From NCBI GenBank assembly GCA_030220185.1, contig JASPKZ010004201.1:1161014-1225013 (forward strand): a stretch of DNA of 64,000 nucleotides. Direction: 5' to 3'. Below the pieces are notes generated by a model, which did no database searches, was not told where the DNA came from, and worked only from the letters and a program-made list of their open reading frames with translations. The position numbers and the translations under genes are program-made. Below, one piece after another: positions 10,140-20,935 of the stretch (the stretch's first letter is position 1; each line of letters begins with the position of its first letter). Origin of the DNA: Diploptera punctata. Lineage: Eukaryota; Arthropoda; Insecta; Blattodea; Blaberidae.

Positions 10140-11842
10140 AGCATTAGAAAAATACCAGGCGGAAGGAGAGGAAAAAAATCATAGAAAAAGCAAAGGAAAA
10201 ATGGTATAAAATTACCTCGCCAAAACACCCATCCTTTCCAAGAGATATACCAATTCATATGTGGGAGAAACACTTTAAAGAAGTACTGTTGGCCAAAGAA
10301 ACACACCCAGAAATCACAAAAAGGAAAGAAGTGGAGAAATCTTGCCTCTTCACCAGAGAGGAAGTAAGAAGACACATTGCAAGTTCGAAAAACAAAAAAG
10401 CCTGCGGACCAGATGAAATTACCTTCGAACACCTCAAAGAAACAGAGCAAGCCCTCACAGACACATGGACAGAGCTTTTCAACGAATGCCTAAGGCAAGG
10501 CAGCATTCCGGACAAATGGAGAATAGCAATGCTGAAGGTGCTGTACAAAGTCAAAGGAGATACGAAGGACCCAAAATCATACAGGGGAATAGCCCTAGAG
10601 TGCACAACACTAAAAATAATGACCAGCATACACACAGAGAGATTAAGAGCGATGATGGCCCACGTCATACTGGAGCAACAGTTTGGGTTCATAAAAGGGA
10701 AATCGACGACACAAGCAATTAAATGTCTACAAGAGAGCATCGAAACAGTGTTAGAAAAATTGAGAGGAAAACTATAGACTACAAGAAGGCTTTCGACCTC
10801 TTAAACAGACAGCTAATAATAAGAAGCAGCAGGGAGAAACCAAATAACAAGATTAATTGAGAACGTCCTCTCCAGAAACCAAGTGCAGATAGATGACGGA
10901 GTTTCAAAAACAGAGCAGATAGATCAGACAAATGGCGTACTCCAAGGAGATCTGTTGAGCCCCCTACTTTTCTTAATAGCAACAGCAAAAATACCCACAG
11001 AGATAGAAACAAAAACGTCCAAATCTTGGCATATGCTGATGACATGGTGATTACATCCCAAAACATCGAAAAAGCTCAAACAGCATTCGAGAAACTCATA
11101 GCATAGGCCGAAAAGAATGACCTCGAAATAAATGAGAAGAAAACAGTAAAAATGACCTTCAGGAAAGGAGGAAGATTTGCAGTGAATGACTGCATTCAGT
11201 ATAAGGGAGACCCACTGCAAAATGTAAACCAATTCAAATATCTGGGGATCACACTGCAGAGCTGAAGGGACACCTTCGATAAGCACATCAAAGAATGGCC
11301 TTAGCGGCCAGAACAGCAACGAATAGTATTAAAAACCTGAGTAAACTATCCCTGGAGACAGCAGTGATCATCTTCCGCTTAAAAATCACACCAATCATGA
11401 CCTATGGACTAGGAGTGATTTGAAAGAACCCAAATAAGGCAAACCTAGAGGAAATAGAGAAAGTCAAAGTAAAGACAGCAATAAGCATATCAAAATGCAC
11501 ACCTTCATGCCTAATATACATACTGACAAAGGAACCCTTCTTTATAGAAGAGCTCCATCTGGATCTTCTCGTACCGGCAACAGATGCCTACAAAGATCTA
11601 TTGAGAGAACTCAAAGAGAAGAGGGAACAGATTTGGCCTGAGTTCTATGCAACGGATGCAATGATCTACAGGGAATGGACAGCAGCCAGATACGACCTCA
11701 GAAACACTGTGATAAGGGCCGCAATTCATGGTTTCCACCACTAGATATACAAAACAGTGAAGCACCATAACCCAGAAGAAAAGTGGAAGTACAAACTATG
11801 TGGGTAACACTGCGACCAATATCACCTATTACAATGTAAGGA
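10140..11842 (+). pseudogene. Non-LTR retrotransposon RT region, decayed
   Basis: An open block 10256-10777 encodes the RT start: HFKEVLLAKETHPEITKR, SSKNKKACGPDEITFEHLK, WRIAMLKVLYKVKGD, YRGIALECTTLKIMTSI, FGFIKGKSTTQAIKCLQ. After a frameshift come KKAFDLLNRQ (motif A region), LAYADDMVITSQNIEKAQ (catalytic YADD), EKKTVKMTFRKGGRF and FKYLGITLQS. The 3' part is full of stops but includes a C-terminal Cys/His region. The antisense fragment 21165-21535 is a second copy. It has no target duplication that I can see and is not functional. Confidence 0.85.
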
Positions 11843-12215
11843 AAAACTGCACTTAAACTAGCGTGAAATATTTTCCAAGTCCTATAGAACAACAGTGCGC
11901 ATGTGCCAGAGTTTATAGAGCCAGCGATAATCCGCAATCGAACCACATATCGATTATCATCTTCGATTACTATCCGTCGCTATGAAATTTAAATGACCAA
12001 TATTTGCAATAAATCCCCAAATCTATGTTAAAAAATATATTAATATTAAAATTACCAAACGTTTATTAAAAATGGGTGTATACTTACTTATCACTCCCTA
12101 ACGCTGATCCAACCAGCGATAACCCTAAATGTTAGTAAATACAGAAGAAGAACTATAGTTTACAACAATATAATTGAAAAATCAGACGCTAGTAGAAGTG
12201 CAGTAGAGCTCAGTG
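11843..12215. mobile_element. Putative MITE inserted in the LINE 3' end
   Basis: Compared with the second LINE copy at 21100-21180, about 370 bp is extra here. The extra piece has imperfect inverted ends (ACTGCACTTAAACTAGCG against CTACTGCACTTCTACTAGCG) and is flanked by similar 9-mers (CAATGTAAG and CAGTGTAAA) that may be a decayed target duplication. After it, the LINE 3' UTR resumes (ATGAAAACAATTCTTTCTAC, shared with 21123-21142). Confidence 0.5.
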
Positions 12216-12900
12216 TAAATACATAGGAATCTCAAAACAGACTTCTGTAAGACATGAAAACAATTCTTTCTACATGGCCACTGGCTGCAGAAATCTAATA
12301 TTATTGCAAGAAGTGCGTTTTTATTAAACCGTATTATGTTAGTTCTAGCGGGCCAGTTCTAACCTCACACTATCAGAAAACTCATAATTACCTTTTACAA
12401 TAAATTAATTAAACAGTCACGAAACAAATTCACTACAAATACACAATTGGATAAGGTGTACTTAACGTCGCACATAAATTCTTCCAAAGTTCTATAGAAT
12501 CCCAGTGCGCATGCGCTAGTCATTCATGTAATCCCAGAAAGATAAATGCAACCTCCAGCAGTTGGTGGTATATGCAGGGATGTCATAAATCCCAATCAGT
12601 ATGACCAACATTGACACAAAATTCCCAGAACTTGTCTAAATATGTATAATTAACACGAAATGCACTAGTGGAAATATGATTTTACGTGGTAACGGTCCGA
12701 TATTTTGAATTTTTCATAGAATAACAGATATGAACAGTTAATTTATTTTATGTATCAAATCACATTAAAAAGCAAGGAACCTAAAAGCTAACCAAACCTA
12801 AATCAATAGGTGAAATCCAGAGAACCTGGAAGTGATGTTGGCAACATCTGGAGTATTTTGGGTTGTTGATGGTGGCAACGTTGGAACAACATAGGAAGAG
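12216..12900. other. LINE 3' UTR remnant and unassigned sequence
   Basis: 12253-12297 matches the antisense of 21101-21143 and is therefore LINE 3' sequence. 12474-12530 resembles 11866-11950 (both contain CAGTGCGCATG), a possible small repeat. The rest, up to the jockey target site, shows nothing recognisable. Confidence 0.4.
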
Positions 12901-12936
12901 GAGGGAAAATAGCAAGTCTTGGCCTCACCAAGCACT

Positions 12937-14601
12937 ATGGCATCGGCTCTACAACTTAGTGACGTCGAAATGGAGACTTTGGAGTATAGATCTAATCCAA
13001 TATGGGAAGAGTACTTGACTGCTTTCGAGACGTACATTGAAAATCAGAAATTTAAACCGGGATCCAAATACATTCAAGTTACATCTCAAATTAGGAACAT
13101 TATATATCTGCAGTTTAATTTTCTATGTACCTTCCCAGAAGTGGATCGGTCTGTGGCTGCATATGAGCTCTCACAGGCATGTATCGCGGAAGTAAAAAGT
13201 AAATTTCGGGATGCCAAAGAGCCATCCAAGTATTTTGAATGGCTACTAGAGCACATGCAAGAAGTATCGCATAAAACGCACCTTCTGTGCGTTGGTCAAG
13301 CAACGAGAAAAGACACAAAAAAACGTAGAAATACTAATGAAGCAGAAAATAGCAATGAATCTGTCAACATGCCTGTCAGAGAAAATGTGCACTCAGAGGT
13401 GGCTATCTCCAACAGGTTCTCAATCCTGTCAGAGGACGAGCGACCTACTGAGACCACTCCAAAGGCTCAGAAAACCCTTCCACGCACCAAGGTTTCGACT
13501 GACACGAAACCTCAAGCGAAAGTACCGAAAAAACCTGAAATAGTCTGCAATAATAATACTTCAAATACAGTAGTAGAGACACCTGCACCAAATGCTCCAC
13601 AGCAGCCTCCTAGGGCGCAAATAAACTCAATCAGACCCCCACCCATCACAGTCTTAGGTCACAATAATATTTTCCAGACAAATAAGGAGGTAAAGTTTGT
13701 GATGAAAAATGATCCGAAAGTAATTGTAACTCCTGAAGGGATCAGGTACTACTGCCCAACCATGGAGGACTACAATGCTGTGCTCCAATATTTAAAGGCT
13801 GGTACTAGGCAGTACTACACCTTCCAACCTAAAAGTGAACAACCCATACGAGTTATGTTACGACGTCTCCCATCAACAGTGGCTCCTGAGGAGATCAAGG
13901 CAGAATTGATCTCCATAGGATACACTGTACGTTCGGTGAGACAACTCACAAGAATAGTCGATTCAATTACTCAAAAAATGCCCCTATTCATTGTAGAACT
14001 CGAAAATTCCGAGCAAAATAAAGAAATATACAACCTCAACAGACTACTATACACTGTCGTGTCAGTCGAATCCTATCGGCCGAAATCTGGGATGAAACAG
14101 TGTTATCGCTGCCAACGCTTTAATCATACTTTCGCTGGCTGCAATGTCACACCTAAATGTGTAATCTGCTCTCTTGAGCACAGCCACAAGAACTGCCCTC
14201 AACGCGATCTAGCGAGGAGTGACACCTCGCTACTAAAATGCGCGAATTGTCAGCAAACTGGACACCCTGCCTCATATCGCGGATGCCCGAAATATGAAGC
14301 AGCGCACCAAGCCTACCTTAAAAGTAAAAAACCCGCAGATGAGAAACCGGTTCGCACATTTACGTCGAAGAAAATAAACCCATTAATCTCATATAGTAAT
14401 ATTGTAAACCCTGTGCGAAAGCAAAACGCACAACCAAGCACTGTTTCACACCAGACGACCGAAAAAACTGAAAACGTTACTGGACAGATGCAGGAGATAA
14501 TCCAGATGATGCAGCCTGTACTCAACCGGATGCAATCGTCGCAGGAACGTCTCCAGCTTCTTTCACAAATAGTTAATATATGTTTCGGGACCAATGGATA
14601 A
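12937..14601 (+). CDS. Jockey-type LINE ORF1 (gag-like nucleic-acid-binding protein)
   Basis: 554 residues from the first ATG of the frame (the upstream TTG at 12919 is not a credible start). ORF1 proteins bind the element RNA and act as chaperones in the retrotransposition particle. The N-terminal 150 residues are unremarkable and are followed by a Pro/Thr/Lys-rich linker. Around residues 310-380 lies the domain that precedes the zinc knuckles in jockey and I elements (IRVMLRRLPSTVAPEEIKAE). Three knuckles follow at about residues 388-455: CYRCQRFNHTFAGC (CX2CX4HX4C), CVICSLEHSHKNC (CX2CX3HX4C) and CANCQQTGHPASYRGC (CX2CX4HX6C). The stop codon overlaps the ORF2 start (ATGGATAA). No frame damage is seen. 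Confidence 0.92.
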   Translation: MASALQLSDVEMETLEYRSNPIWEEYLTAFETYIENQKFKPGSKYIQVTSQIRNIIYLQFNFLCTFPEVDRSVAAYELSQACIAEVKSKFRDAKEPSKYFEWLLEHMQEVSHKTHLLCVGQATRKDTKKRRNTNEAENSNESVNMPVRENVHSEVAISNRFSILSEDERPTETTPKAQKTLPRTKVSTDTKPQAKVPKKPEIVCNNNTSNTVVETPAPNAPQQPPRAQINSIRPPPITVLGHNNIFQTNKEVKFVMKNDPKVIVTPEGIRYYCPTMEDYNAVLQYLKAGTRQYYTFQPKSEQPIRVMLRRLPSTVAPEEIKAELISIGYTVRSVRQLTRIVDSITQKMPLFIVELENSEQNKEIYNLNRLLYTVVSVESYRPKSGMKQCYRCQRFNHTFAGCNVTPKCVICSLEHSHKNCPQRDLARSDTSLLKCANCQQTGHPASYRGCPKYEAAHQAYLKSKKPADEKPVRTFTSKKINPLISYSNIVNPVRKQNAQPSTVSHQTTEKTENVTGQMQEIIQMMQPVLNRMQSSQERLQLLSQIVNICFGTNG

Positions 14602-17377
14602 TTTCAGACGGTCCTCACTCAATGTCATGGCATTTAATGCTAATGGTTTAATCTCACAAGTCCAAGAACTGGAGATAACACTTAAAGAACATAACATAGA
14701 CATAGCCCTTCTTAATGAAACACACCTTAAGCCAAATCAACGATTCAAGCTTTCAGATTACTTCATCTATCGTAATGATAGACTCAACGCTCCTCTTGGT
14801 GGCACAGCTATCTGCATCAAAAAATCCATTGGCCATCGAGTAGCCGATCTGCCCAGGCTACAATTTCTCGAAGCCACTGGAATCTACCTGCCCATCTCCC
14901 AAAATGCAGATATTCTCATAACTTCAGTATACAAATCACCAGCTAAACTCCTCACTCGACATGATCTCAATACCCTAACGTCCCTCTCCCAGCGATTTCT
15001 ACTCGCAGGAGACCTCAATTCTAAACATACCTTCTGGAACTGTCGAGTGCGAAACCCTTCAGGTGTAATATTACACAATTACTGTCAACAGGAACACATT
15101 GAAATTTCAGCACCAAGAGAGCACACTTTCTTCCGTCATTATATCCATGGCTTAAGCTCAGATATTCTCGACATAGCCCTCACTAAAAATGTACAACTCT
15201 CTCCATTCATAACCACTCTCCCTGGCATCCTCAACTCTGACCACACTCCAATCCTCTTTACCCTCAATACCACTTGCCTTCTAACTCCTCCTTTCCGAGT
15301 ACATACAACAGATACAGACTGGTCCGAATATTCACATCTTCTCACACGCTGGATAAATCCACGCCTACATATCACAAATACAGACGAGCTGGAAGAAACC
15401 ATCCTCAACTTCCAAGCTACAGTACACACGGCTCTCCAATTGTCAACAACTTCCACACAGACAACCATAAATCCTAATGCTCCAGACCACACCTTGAATC
15501 TTTACCTAAGAATGAAACGCCAATTCCTTAAACAATACCGACAATTTGGAGATCCAACACTCAAAAGAAACTACAATCGTTATGCGCGACTGGTGAAGAA
15601 CCGATTGCAGGAAATCAAAATTTCAACCTGGGAGAAATCTCTTTCGGAAGCCAATCTGAACAAGGTTCCTCCCTGGCAAATAATCAAAAGGATTAAAAAT
15701 GCCAGGGCACCTAGTGCCCCGACTGCTTTAAAGACTCAAGCTGGATGGGCTTATCATCCTTATGATCAAGCCCAACTGCTTGCAGATAATCTTGCCAATC
15801 GATTCACACCATACGAGCTGACGACTCCAGATCATGCAAATGAGATTAACAATACAGTTGCAAATTTCCTGGCTACACCAATCCCTCAAGAGCGTCCTGA
15901 CATACATGTCACAGACCTCAGATACCATATCAGTACTCTTCGCTCCTCGTGTGCGACTGGTACAGATAAAATCCCTAACCTTGCTGTAAAGCATCTCCCG
16001 AATAAAGCACTTATCCTTCTCCTAACAATTTTCAAATACTGCTTCCAATTTAACCACTTTCCAAACTCTTGGAAAATGGCTAAAATCATCACTATCCCGA
16101 AGCCAGGAAAAGATCCATCGAAGCCTGAAAATCTAAGACCAATTAGTCTGCTACCTACTCTAGGAAAGCTATTAGAAAGACTAATTCTGAAAAAACTTAA
16201 ATATGAAGTACGGGAGAGAAACCTTCTTCCTTCTCATCAATTCGGATTTAGGAATTCTCATAGCACTCCTCTTCAACTAGCTAGACTGGTTGATCAGATT
16301 GTGACAGGCTTCAATGCAAAACGAACAACATTAGCACTATTTCTGGACATTGAGAAGGCGTTTGACACGACCTGGATAAATGGACTTATATACAAATTAA
16401 TTAAATTCAACTTTTCGGCACCACTTGTCAAAATTTTATCATCATATTTGACAAACAGAAACTTCTATGTATCTGTAAGAGGATCAAGATCTGATCACAA
16501 AACTCAACTAGCGGGTGTTCCACAGGGAGCTGTCCTGTCACCCCTATTATATTCCTTATATGTATCCGACTTACCGTCACCTCCACAAGTCCATCTGGCA
16601 ACGTATGCCGATGACACTTGTATATTTTACCAAGCTTCCTTCCGCGGCTTCAACAGACGCATCCTCCAACAAGCCATAGATCTCATTCATTCCTGGTTCC
16701 AAACTTGGAACATCCAGATCAATCCAGCTAAAACACAGCAAATCCTGTTCCGTAAAACTTATGCCATCCCAGACTTTCCAATTAATCTCGGAGCACAATA
16801 TCTCCGTTTTGAGACCGTGGTCAAGTATCTTGGTCTTCACTTAGACCAACGTCTAACATTCCAAATTCATACCGAACGCATTATTGAAAAAGCAAAATGC
16901 GCAATCGGTATATTATATCCATTCTTCAGGTCGGAGAAATTATCCACAAAAATAAAAGTCACTCTCTACGTGGCTATAATACGTAGTATGTTGCTATATG
17001 GCTGCGAAGCTTGGAGCATCCTTGCAAGTACACACAAAAGGAAATTGCAAATCATCCAAAACAGATGCCTTAAAATCATATTTTCGGCCCCTCGGTACAC
17101 AAGGATAACTGAGCTTCACAGAGCTGCAAATATTCCCTATATTGAGGAACTAGTGCAGGAACGTGTGAATAATATGGCTACGGCCATATCTACTCACACG
17201 AATCCTGTTGTTCGCAATATAGGACAACAGCAACAGCGGCGTACTACACACACCGAAACATATTTAACTAACAGTAACGCCAACATGGTGCTTCTCCCAG
17301 TGATGAAGCTCTACGTTTACTCAATGTACGGAGTGGCTCATTCCACGCCTCTGACTGAGCCTAGCTCGTCAGACTAG
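14594..17377 (+). CDS. Jockey-type LINE ORF2: AP endonuclease and reverse transcriptase
   Basis: 927 residues, uninterrupted. The APE-type endonuclease is N-terminal: FNANGL near residue 13, ALLNETHLK with the catalytic Glu, AGDLNSKH near 137 and SDHTPI near 215. The reverse transcriptase spans about 430-720: LRPISLLPTLGKLLERLI, HQFGFRNSHSTPLQLARL, motif A FLDIEKAFDT near 583, AGVPQGAVLSPLLYSLYV, and the catalytic YADD near 669. The C-terminus has LYGCEAWSI and the usual jockey tail; no RNase H domain is present. Translation probably starts by reinitiation at the ATG overlapping the ORF1 stop. Together with ORF1 this could be a retrotransposition-competent source, apart from the very short 5' UTR. 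Confidence 0.93.
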   Translation: MDNFRRSSLNVMAFNANGLISQVQELEITLKEHNIDIALLNETHLKPNQRFKLSDYFIYRNDRLNAPLGGTAICIKKSIGHRVADLPRLQFLEATGIYLPISQNADILITSVYKSPAKLLTRHDLNTLTSLSQRFLLAGDLNSKHTFWNCRVRNPSGVILHNYCQQEHIEISAPREHTFFRHYIHGLSSDILDIALTKNVQLSPFITTLPGILNSDHTPILFTLNTTCLLTPPFRVHTTDTDWSEYSHLLTRWINPRLHITNTDELEETILNFQATVHTALQLSTTSTQTTINPNAPDHTLNLYLRMKRQFLKQYRQFGDPTLKRNYNRYARLVKNRLQEIKISTWEKSLSEANLNKVPPWQIIKRIKNARAPSAPTALKTQAGWAYHPYDQAQLLADNLANRFTPYELTTPDHANEINNTVANFLATPIPQERPDIHVTDLRYHISTLRSSCATGTDKIPNLAVKHLPNKALILLLTIFKYCFQFNHFPNSWKMAKIITIPKPGKDPSKPENLRPISLLPTLGKLLERLILKKLKYEVRERNLLPSHQFGFRNSHSTPLQLARLVDQIVTGFNAKRTTLALFLDIEKAFDTTWINGLIYKLIKFNFSAPLVKILSSYLTNRNFYVSVRGSRSDHKTQLAGVPQGAVLSPLLYSLYVSDLPSPPQVHLATYADDTCIFYQASFRGFNRRILQQAIDLIHSWFQTWNIQINPAKTQQILFRKTYAIPDFPINLGAQYLRFETVVKYLGLHLDQRLTFQIHTERIIEKAKCAIGILYPFFRSEKLSTKIKVTLYVAIIRSMLLYGCEAWSILASTHKRKLQIIQNRCLKIIFSAPRYTRITELHRAANIPYIEELVQERVNNMATAISTHTNPVVRNIGQQQQRRTTHTETYLTNSNANMVLLPVMKLYVYSMYGVAHSTPLTEPSSSD

Positions 17378-17621
17378 TGGTTTCTGATGCCCCGTGCAAA
17401 TGGGTGATCGCATCTTCATCACCTAATCATACGTCACATGAAAATTGCACAAAACTGCTCCAAAAAATCGCCATATAGGCTAGGGACAGCACAATAAACC
17501 CTTTACAGAATACAAATCAATAAATAGCTATCAGGGAGCAAACATTGGCTCCAAAATTAGCACTCTGGACAGTGCTAGGTCACTGTCACAAATCAGTCAG
17601 TCAGTCAGAGGGAAAATAGCA

Positions 17622-18150
17622 GAAAGCAGCAAGGAAGAATGTAGGACTAAATGTTTTACGTAAATATATAAATATAAAAAAATATCGTTGCAATATTGGA
17701 AGATGTTGTATACCACATCCAAACAATTTTGTGTTACGAACAGATTATACTACAATCAATACGTTTAAACAGATGAAGAAAAAACAGATTTCCCTGAATT
17801 TTAGATATTCAACAAAAATTGAAATCGCGGCATCTTTCTTTTAGAGCATAGAGAATCATACATGTTGGAGGGACCCAGGGATTCTTTTGATCTATGGGAG
17901 GAACCTCTATTGGAAGGAGGGACCAGAGATAACCCACTATTAGAGATGACCAGCGCCAATGTTATTCAGTGATGCCTAGACTCCAGAGACCTCAAGCGTT
18001 GGCAGAAAACACTAACCGATTACAGCTTACTGTATTATCGGCAAAACAATTTGCGCCATCTATCGACAAAAGTATAACTAATCAGTGTTGACCCCGGTGG
18101 CTCAGTCGTCATTTTCGGCGTTTCTAATACCACATTTTAAATAATGCCTG
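17622..18150. other. Unassigned sequence with pieces shared with 20.2-20.9 kb
   Basis: Short pieces recur near 20260-20900 and 63960: AAGCGTTGGCAGAAAA at about 17996, and AGAGATAACCCACTAT, which recurs inverted near 20860. 18090-18120 looks like the start of a tRNA-like head (GGTGGCTCAG) cut by the next element. No exon is seen. Confidence 0.4.
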
Positions 18151-18323
18151 GAATAATATTAATCAATCAGATTTTACAGCTCACCTCATATGATTGAAAA
18201 ACTCAGAACTAGTTTCGAAAGGGAAACTTCTTTCGAAACTGGTCCTCTGTTTTACAAAAGTATGAGGCAAGCTGTAAAATTTGAGTAATTATTATTAAAT
18301 AAAACCTCACAGTGTTATGAATA
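18151..18323. mobile_element. Foldback element H5
   Basis: The arms 18151-18218 and 18229-18300 are imperfect reverse complements around CTTTCGAAA, with GAAACTGGTCC following the stem as in a hammerhead. The first core box is not intact. The terminal motif is outside the right arm at 18303-18323 (AACCTCACAGTGTTATGAAT). Confidence 0.65.
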
Positions 18324-18839
18324 TATTAATTCACAACTTCATCTCAATTTCCAAGACCCTCAACTTACTCTTTATTCAATACATGGAATATATTCCTAAC
18401 ATCAGAAAAACAGTTGATTAGTTTTAGAAAACTGGAAAAATATTTTATAATTCAATCAATTCTTTTAAAGTATTCATTTAAACTGTTTTTTTGTTCAAAT
18501 TTTTTTTAGAAATAACATTATTTTTTGCATTACATTTTCTTAGAATTAAAGAAAGGATGACCCTGATTATCAAGGAAAGGTTCAAATAAAAATAAAGATA
18601 TCATTTAATAATCATTTATTTATTTTAGACATATGAACAAAATAATAATAATAAATAATAAGAGAATTTAAGTAATTATGAAGAATTAATGCATTGAGAT
18701 TTTTTAATTTCTTTCCCTACATATTTTACCAACAAAATTTGGTCCCTTAAAAAAAAGGTAATTAAAAATTACAGGTATCTTACTGTTCTTAACATATGAT
18801 AATCTCAATCAAACAATGCATTAAATCACAATAAACCAT
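18324..18839. other. AT-rich stretch, possible 3' UTR on the minus strand
   Basis: Downstream (minus strand) of the candidate terminal exon at 18840-18928. It contains minus-strand AAATAAATAAA near 18610-18625 that could serve as a polyadenylation signal. Nothing else is recognised. Confidence 0.3.
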
Positions 18840-18928
18840 TCATTTCACTGTATTGGTGGTGAATTCAGTTATCAATGACCCCCTTTCCAGATGGAGGTTA
18901 AGAGCAGCATTACTGGACATTTGCACAT
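18840..18928 (-). CDS. Candidate terminal exon of an unidentified host gene
   Basis: A strong minus-strand acceptor (a 20-nt pyrimidine tract, then CAG at 18929-18931) is followed by an open phase-2 frame encoding MSSNAALNLHLERGSLITEF and ending TNTVK and a TGA at 18840-18842. AATAAA-type signals lie about 220 bases downstream. The peptide looks like real protein sequence but I do not recognise it and no partner exon was secured. A chance ORF behind a chance acceptor remains possible. Confidence 0.35.
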
Positions 18929-18931
18929 CTG

Positions 18932-19369
18932 AATAGAAAGAAAAAAAAAGTTATACAAAGTACGTACTGTAATGGATACTACATAGTTTTTGAATCTTTA
19001 TAAACATACTACAGTTATATGAACATGAAAAAATACAGAAATCCTACGTATTATTTCAACAGAACAACCATAAAATAAGCTATAAAAGAACTGGTAGAAA
19101 ATAAACATTCTCCTATATAAAAATATCAGTTCTTTTGCTGAAAAAAAAAATTATAAAACAAGTACCGTACTTATAATTAAATATTCCTTCATAATTTTTT
19201 TTAAAGTTTTAATTAATGTAATATGTTTTCAGTCTCAAGTACACATTCTGGGGTTCAAGTTACAATATATATATATACATTCAATATATGGTTATCCTTC
19301 GATAGCAGACAGTTATCTATTATGGCTTACTATGTCTTACGTAACTTTACTCACTCTATTAACACCGTC
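18932..19369. other. AT-rich sequence, no secure feature
   Basis: A second minus-strand acceptor-like site (long T tract and CAG near 19139) precedes a 45-codon frame that is low-complexity and not convincing. Nothing else is seen. Confidence 0.3.
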
Positions 19370-20320
19370 TTTCAGAGGTTGACCAAGATATAGACAAGGT
19401 CTGAAGAACAAGTTAAGGAGAAGGTCTAGAAAAGGGTAATTCAATGGATGGAAATTATGGAAGAGTAGACATGGAATAACCTAGATAGATAGAGAATCTT
19501 ATCCAAAACTTGATCCCAGAACAATGACAGGTAGCTAGATCAAGAATAATAATTCAATATAATTACGTCAAAGATATGGCATCAATGTACCTATGACTAA
19601 AAAAATAAGTTACTTAAAATCGTATTATTTCTAACATTATACAAAAGCATGTTTGCCTCCTAAAATTTCTGTAAGCACTATATAGGCTAACAATTATACA
19701 TAGGAAGATTTTCCACTAGATCACGTAAGTAATGGAACAGTCGCATAAGAATCTTGTATTATGTGCAGGAAAAATATTAAGAATTTTAACAAGCATTAGA
19801 AATTTTTTTAAAAAAGTAGGAAATGTAAATAAAAAAAAACCATAACCTAATAATTCCGTAAAAGTAATTTTAAAAATTCCGTGACCTAATGGAAACATGA
19901 GCCAATTCATATATTTTAATGCATTTACGTATTAATAATACTTACTAGAAAATATTCTTTTAACAGAAAATTAATTCCTTCTAATTAAACAAACAAAAAT
20001 TGATGCACGATGCTCCTACATTTTAAAATACGCAGCCAACATAATAGAATAAAATATACAGTTTATTATGATATAAATAAAAGAAACTAGGTATAAAAAT
20101 TATTCAAAGCCAATATTACATGGAATAGTTTAAACAAACGTTTTATCAAGATAATGTTTCTACTTAAATTAAGAGTAGGTCAGCTCATTTCAAATAGTAA
20201 AAAAAATATTTAATTCAGGGAGTCTGTTGGCTGCACTGTCACTGTAGACGAATTTGCTTTTCGACATAGCGACTGAAGCGCCTCCAAGCGTTGGCAGAAA
20301 AAACTAGGCCTGGCATCACT
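19370..20320. repeat. Dispersed repeat of about 945 bp, copy 1
   Basis: This is colinear with 63050-64000 over its whole length, from GACCAAGATATA...CAAGTTAAGGAG to the GCGACTGAAGCGC and GCGTTGGCAGAAAA end, with scattered substitutions and 1-5 bp indels. No significant ORF, no tRNA boxes and no terminal inverted repeats are visible, so the class is unknown. Both copies are in the same orientation, 43.7 kb apart. Confidence 0.85.
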
Positions 20321-20405
20321 CTCTTCCATTTGCGTTGGCCTGGGGTGGGAGGGACTTAGTTGGTTATCGCTGGGAGGGACCATAGCTTAAGGAAGGGGTT
20401 ATCTC

Positions 20406-20747
20406 TGTTAAGGATAATCCATCCATAGTAATTTTGCCCGAGGGCAGGTCTTTCACTACATTTTCATGCTATGCAGCTTTACTAGGCAACTATAGGTGTG
20501 GTAACTTCCTGTTGCTTTCCGCACTGGTAAAGGGTGATGATGATGGCCGAGTAATTTTCGGAGACCGTTGGGACCTAAGCTTCCTAACATTTGTCTAACA
20601 GGTGAGAAAAAAAGCCAGAAAGAAAACCTAACCCAGGAGTCTGTCCCAAACGGGAATCGAACCTGGGCCTGCTGCGTGACAAGGCAGCGCGCTACCTCGA
20701 GACTACAGCCACCCATAGCGGTGGACGTTCTCTATGTTAAGGATAAT
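20406..20747 (-). mobile_element. tRNA-derived SINE (family B) with 13-bp target duplication
   Basis: TGTTAAGGATAAT is exactly duplicated at 20406-20418 and 20735-20747. On the minus strand the insert starts with a tRNA-like head (GGTGGCTGTAGTCTCGAGG, then B box AGGTTCGATTCCC) followed by a body (GGAAGTTACCACACCTATAG, GGGCAAAATTACTATGGATG). The body alone recurs at 35318-35421. The exact duplication shows a real retroposition event of about 316 bp. Confidence 0.88.
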
Positions 20748-20935
20748 AGAGAACCGTAAAGGATGTAATAATCCTCTGGGACTTATCTCTGTTCTGGGAC
20801 CAGCGACAAACCAACGCTAATCAATAAGAGACATAGAGACCTATAGTGGGTTATCTCTGCATAGAGAACCCATACTAGACATAGTGGGTTATCTCTGTAG
20901 AGAACGGTAAGAGATGCATAAGAGCAATAAATGAA
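20748..20935. repeat. Short palindromic GGTTATCTCTG repeats
   Basis: GTGGGTTATCTCTG and AGAGAAC units recur several times in both orientations around 20390-20405 and 20720-20910, with a related inverted piece at 17925. These may be the remains of a foldback or solo-end element into which SINE B inserted. Confidence 0.4.

Larger units (their letters stand above)
12901..17621 (+). mobile_element. Full-coding jockey-type LINE with 14-bp target duplication
   Basis: GAGGGAAAATAGCA occurs exactly at 12901-12914 and again at 17608-17621; the LINE fills 12915-17607. It has two intact ORFs overlapping by 8 bases and a 3' UTR ending in CAGT repeats. The coding sequence starts only 22 bases inside the left end, so a long 5' UTR or internal promoter is absent and the copy may be minimally 5'-truncated. 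Intact frames and an exact duplication mean it is young compared with its neighbours. Confidence 0.93.
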
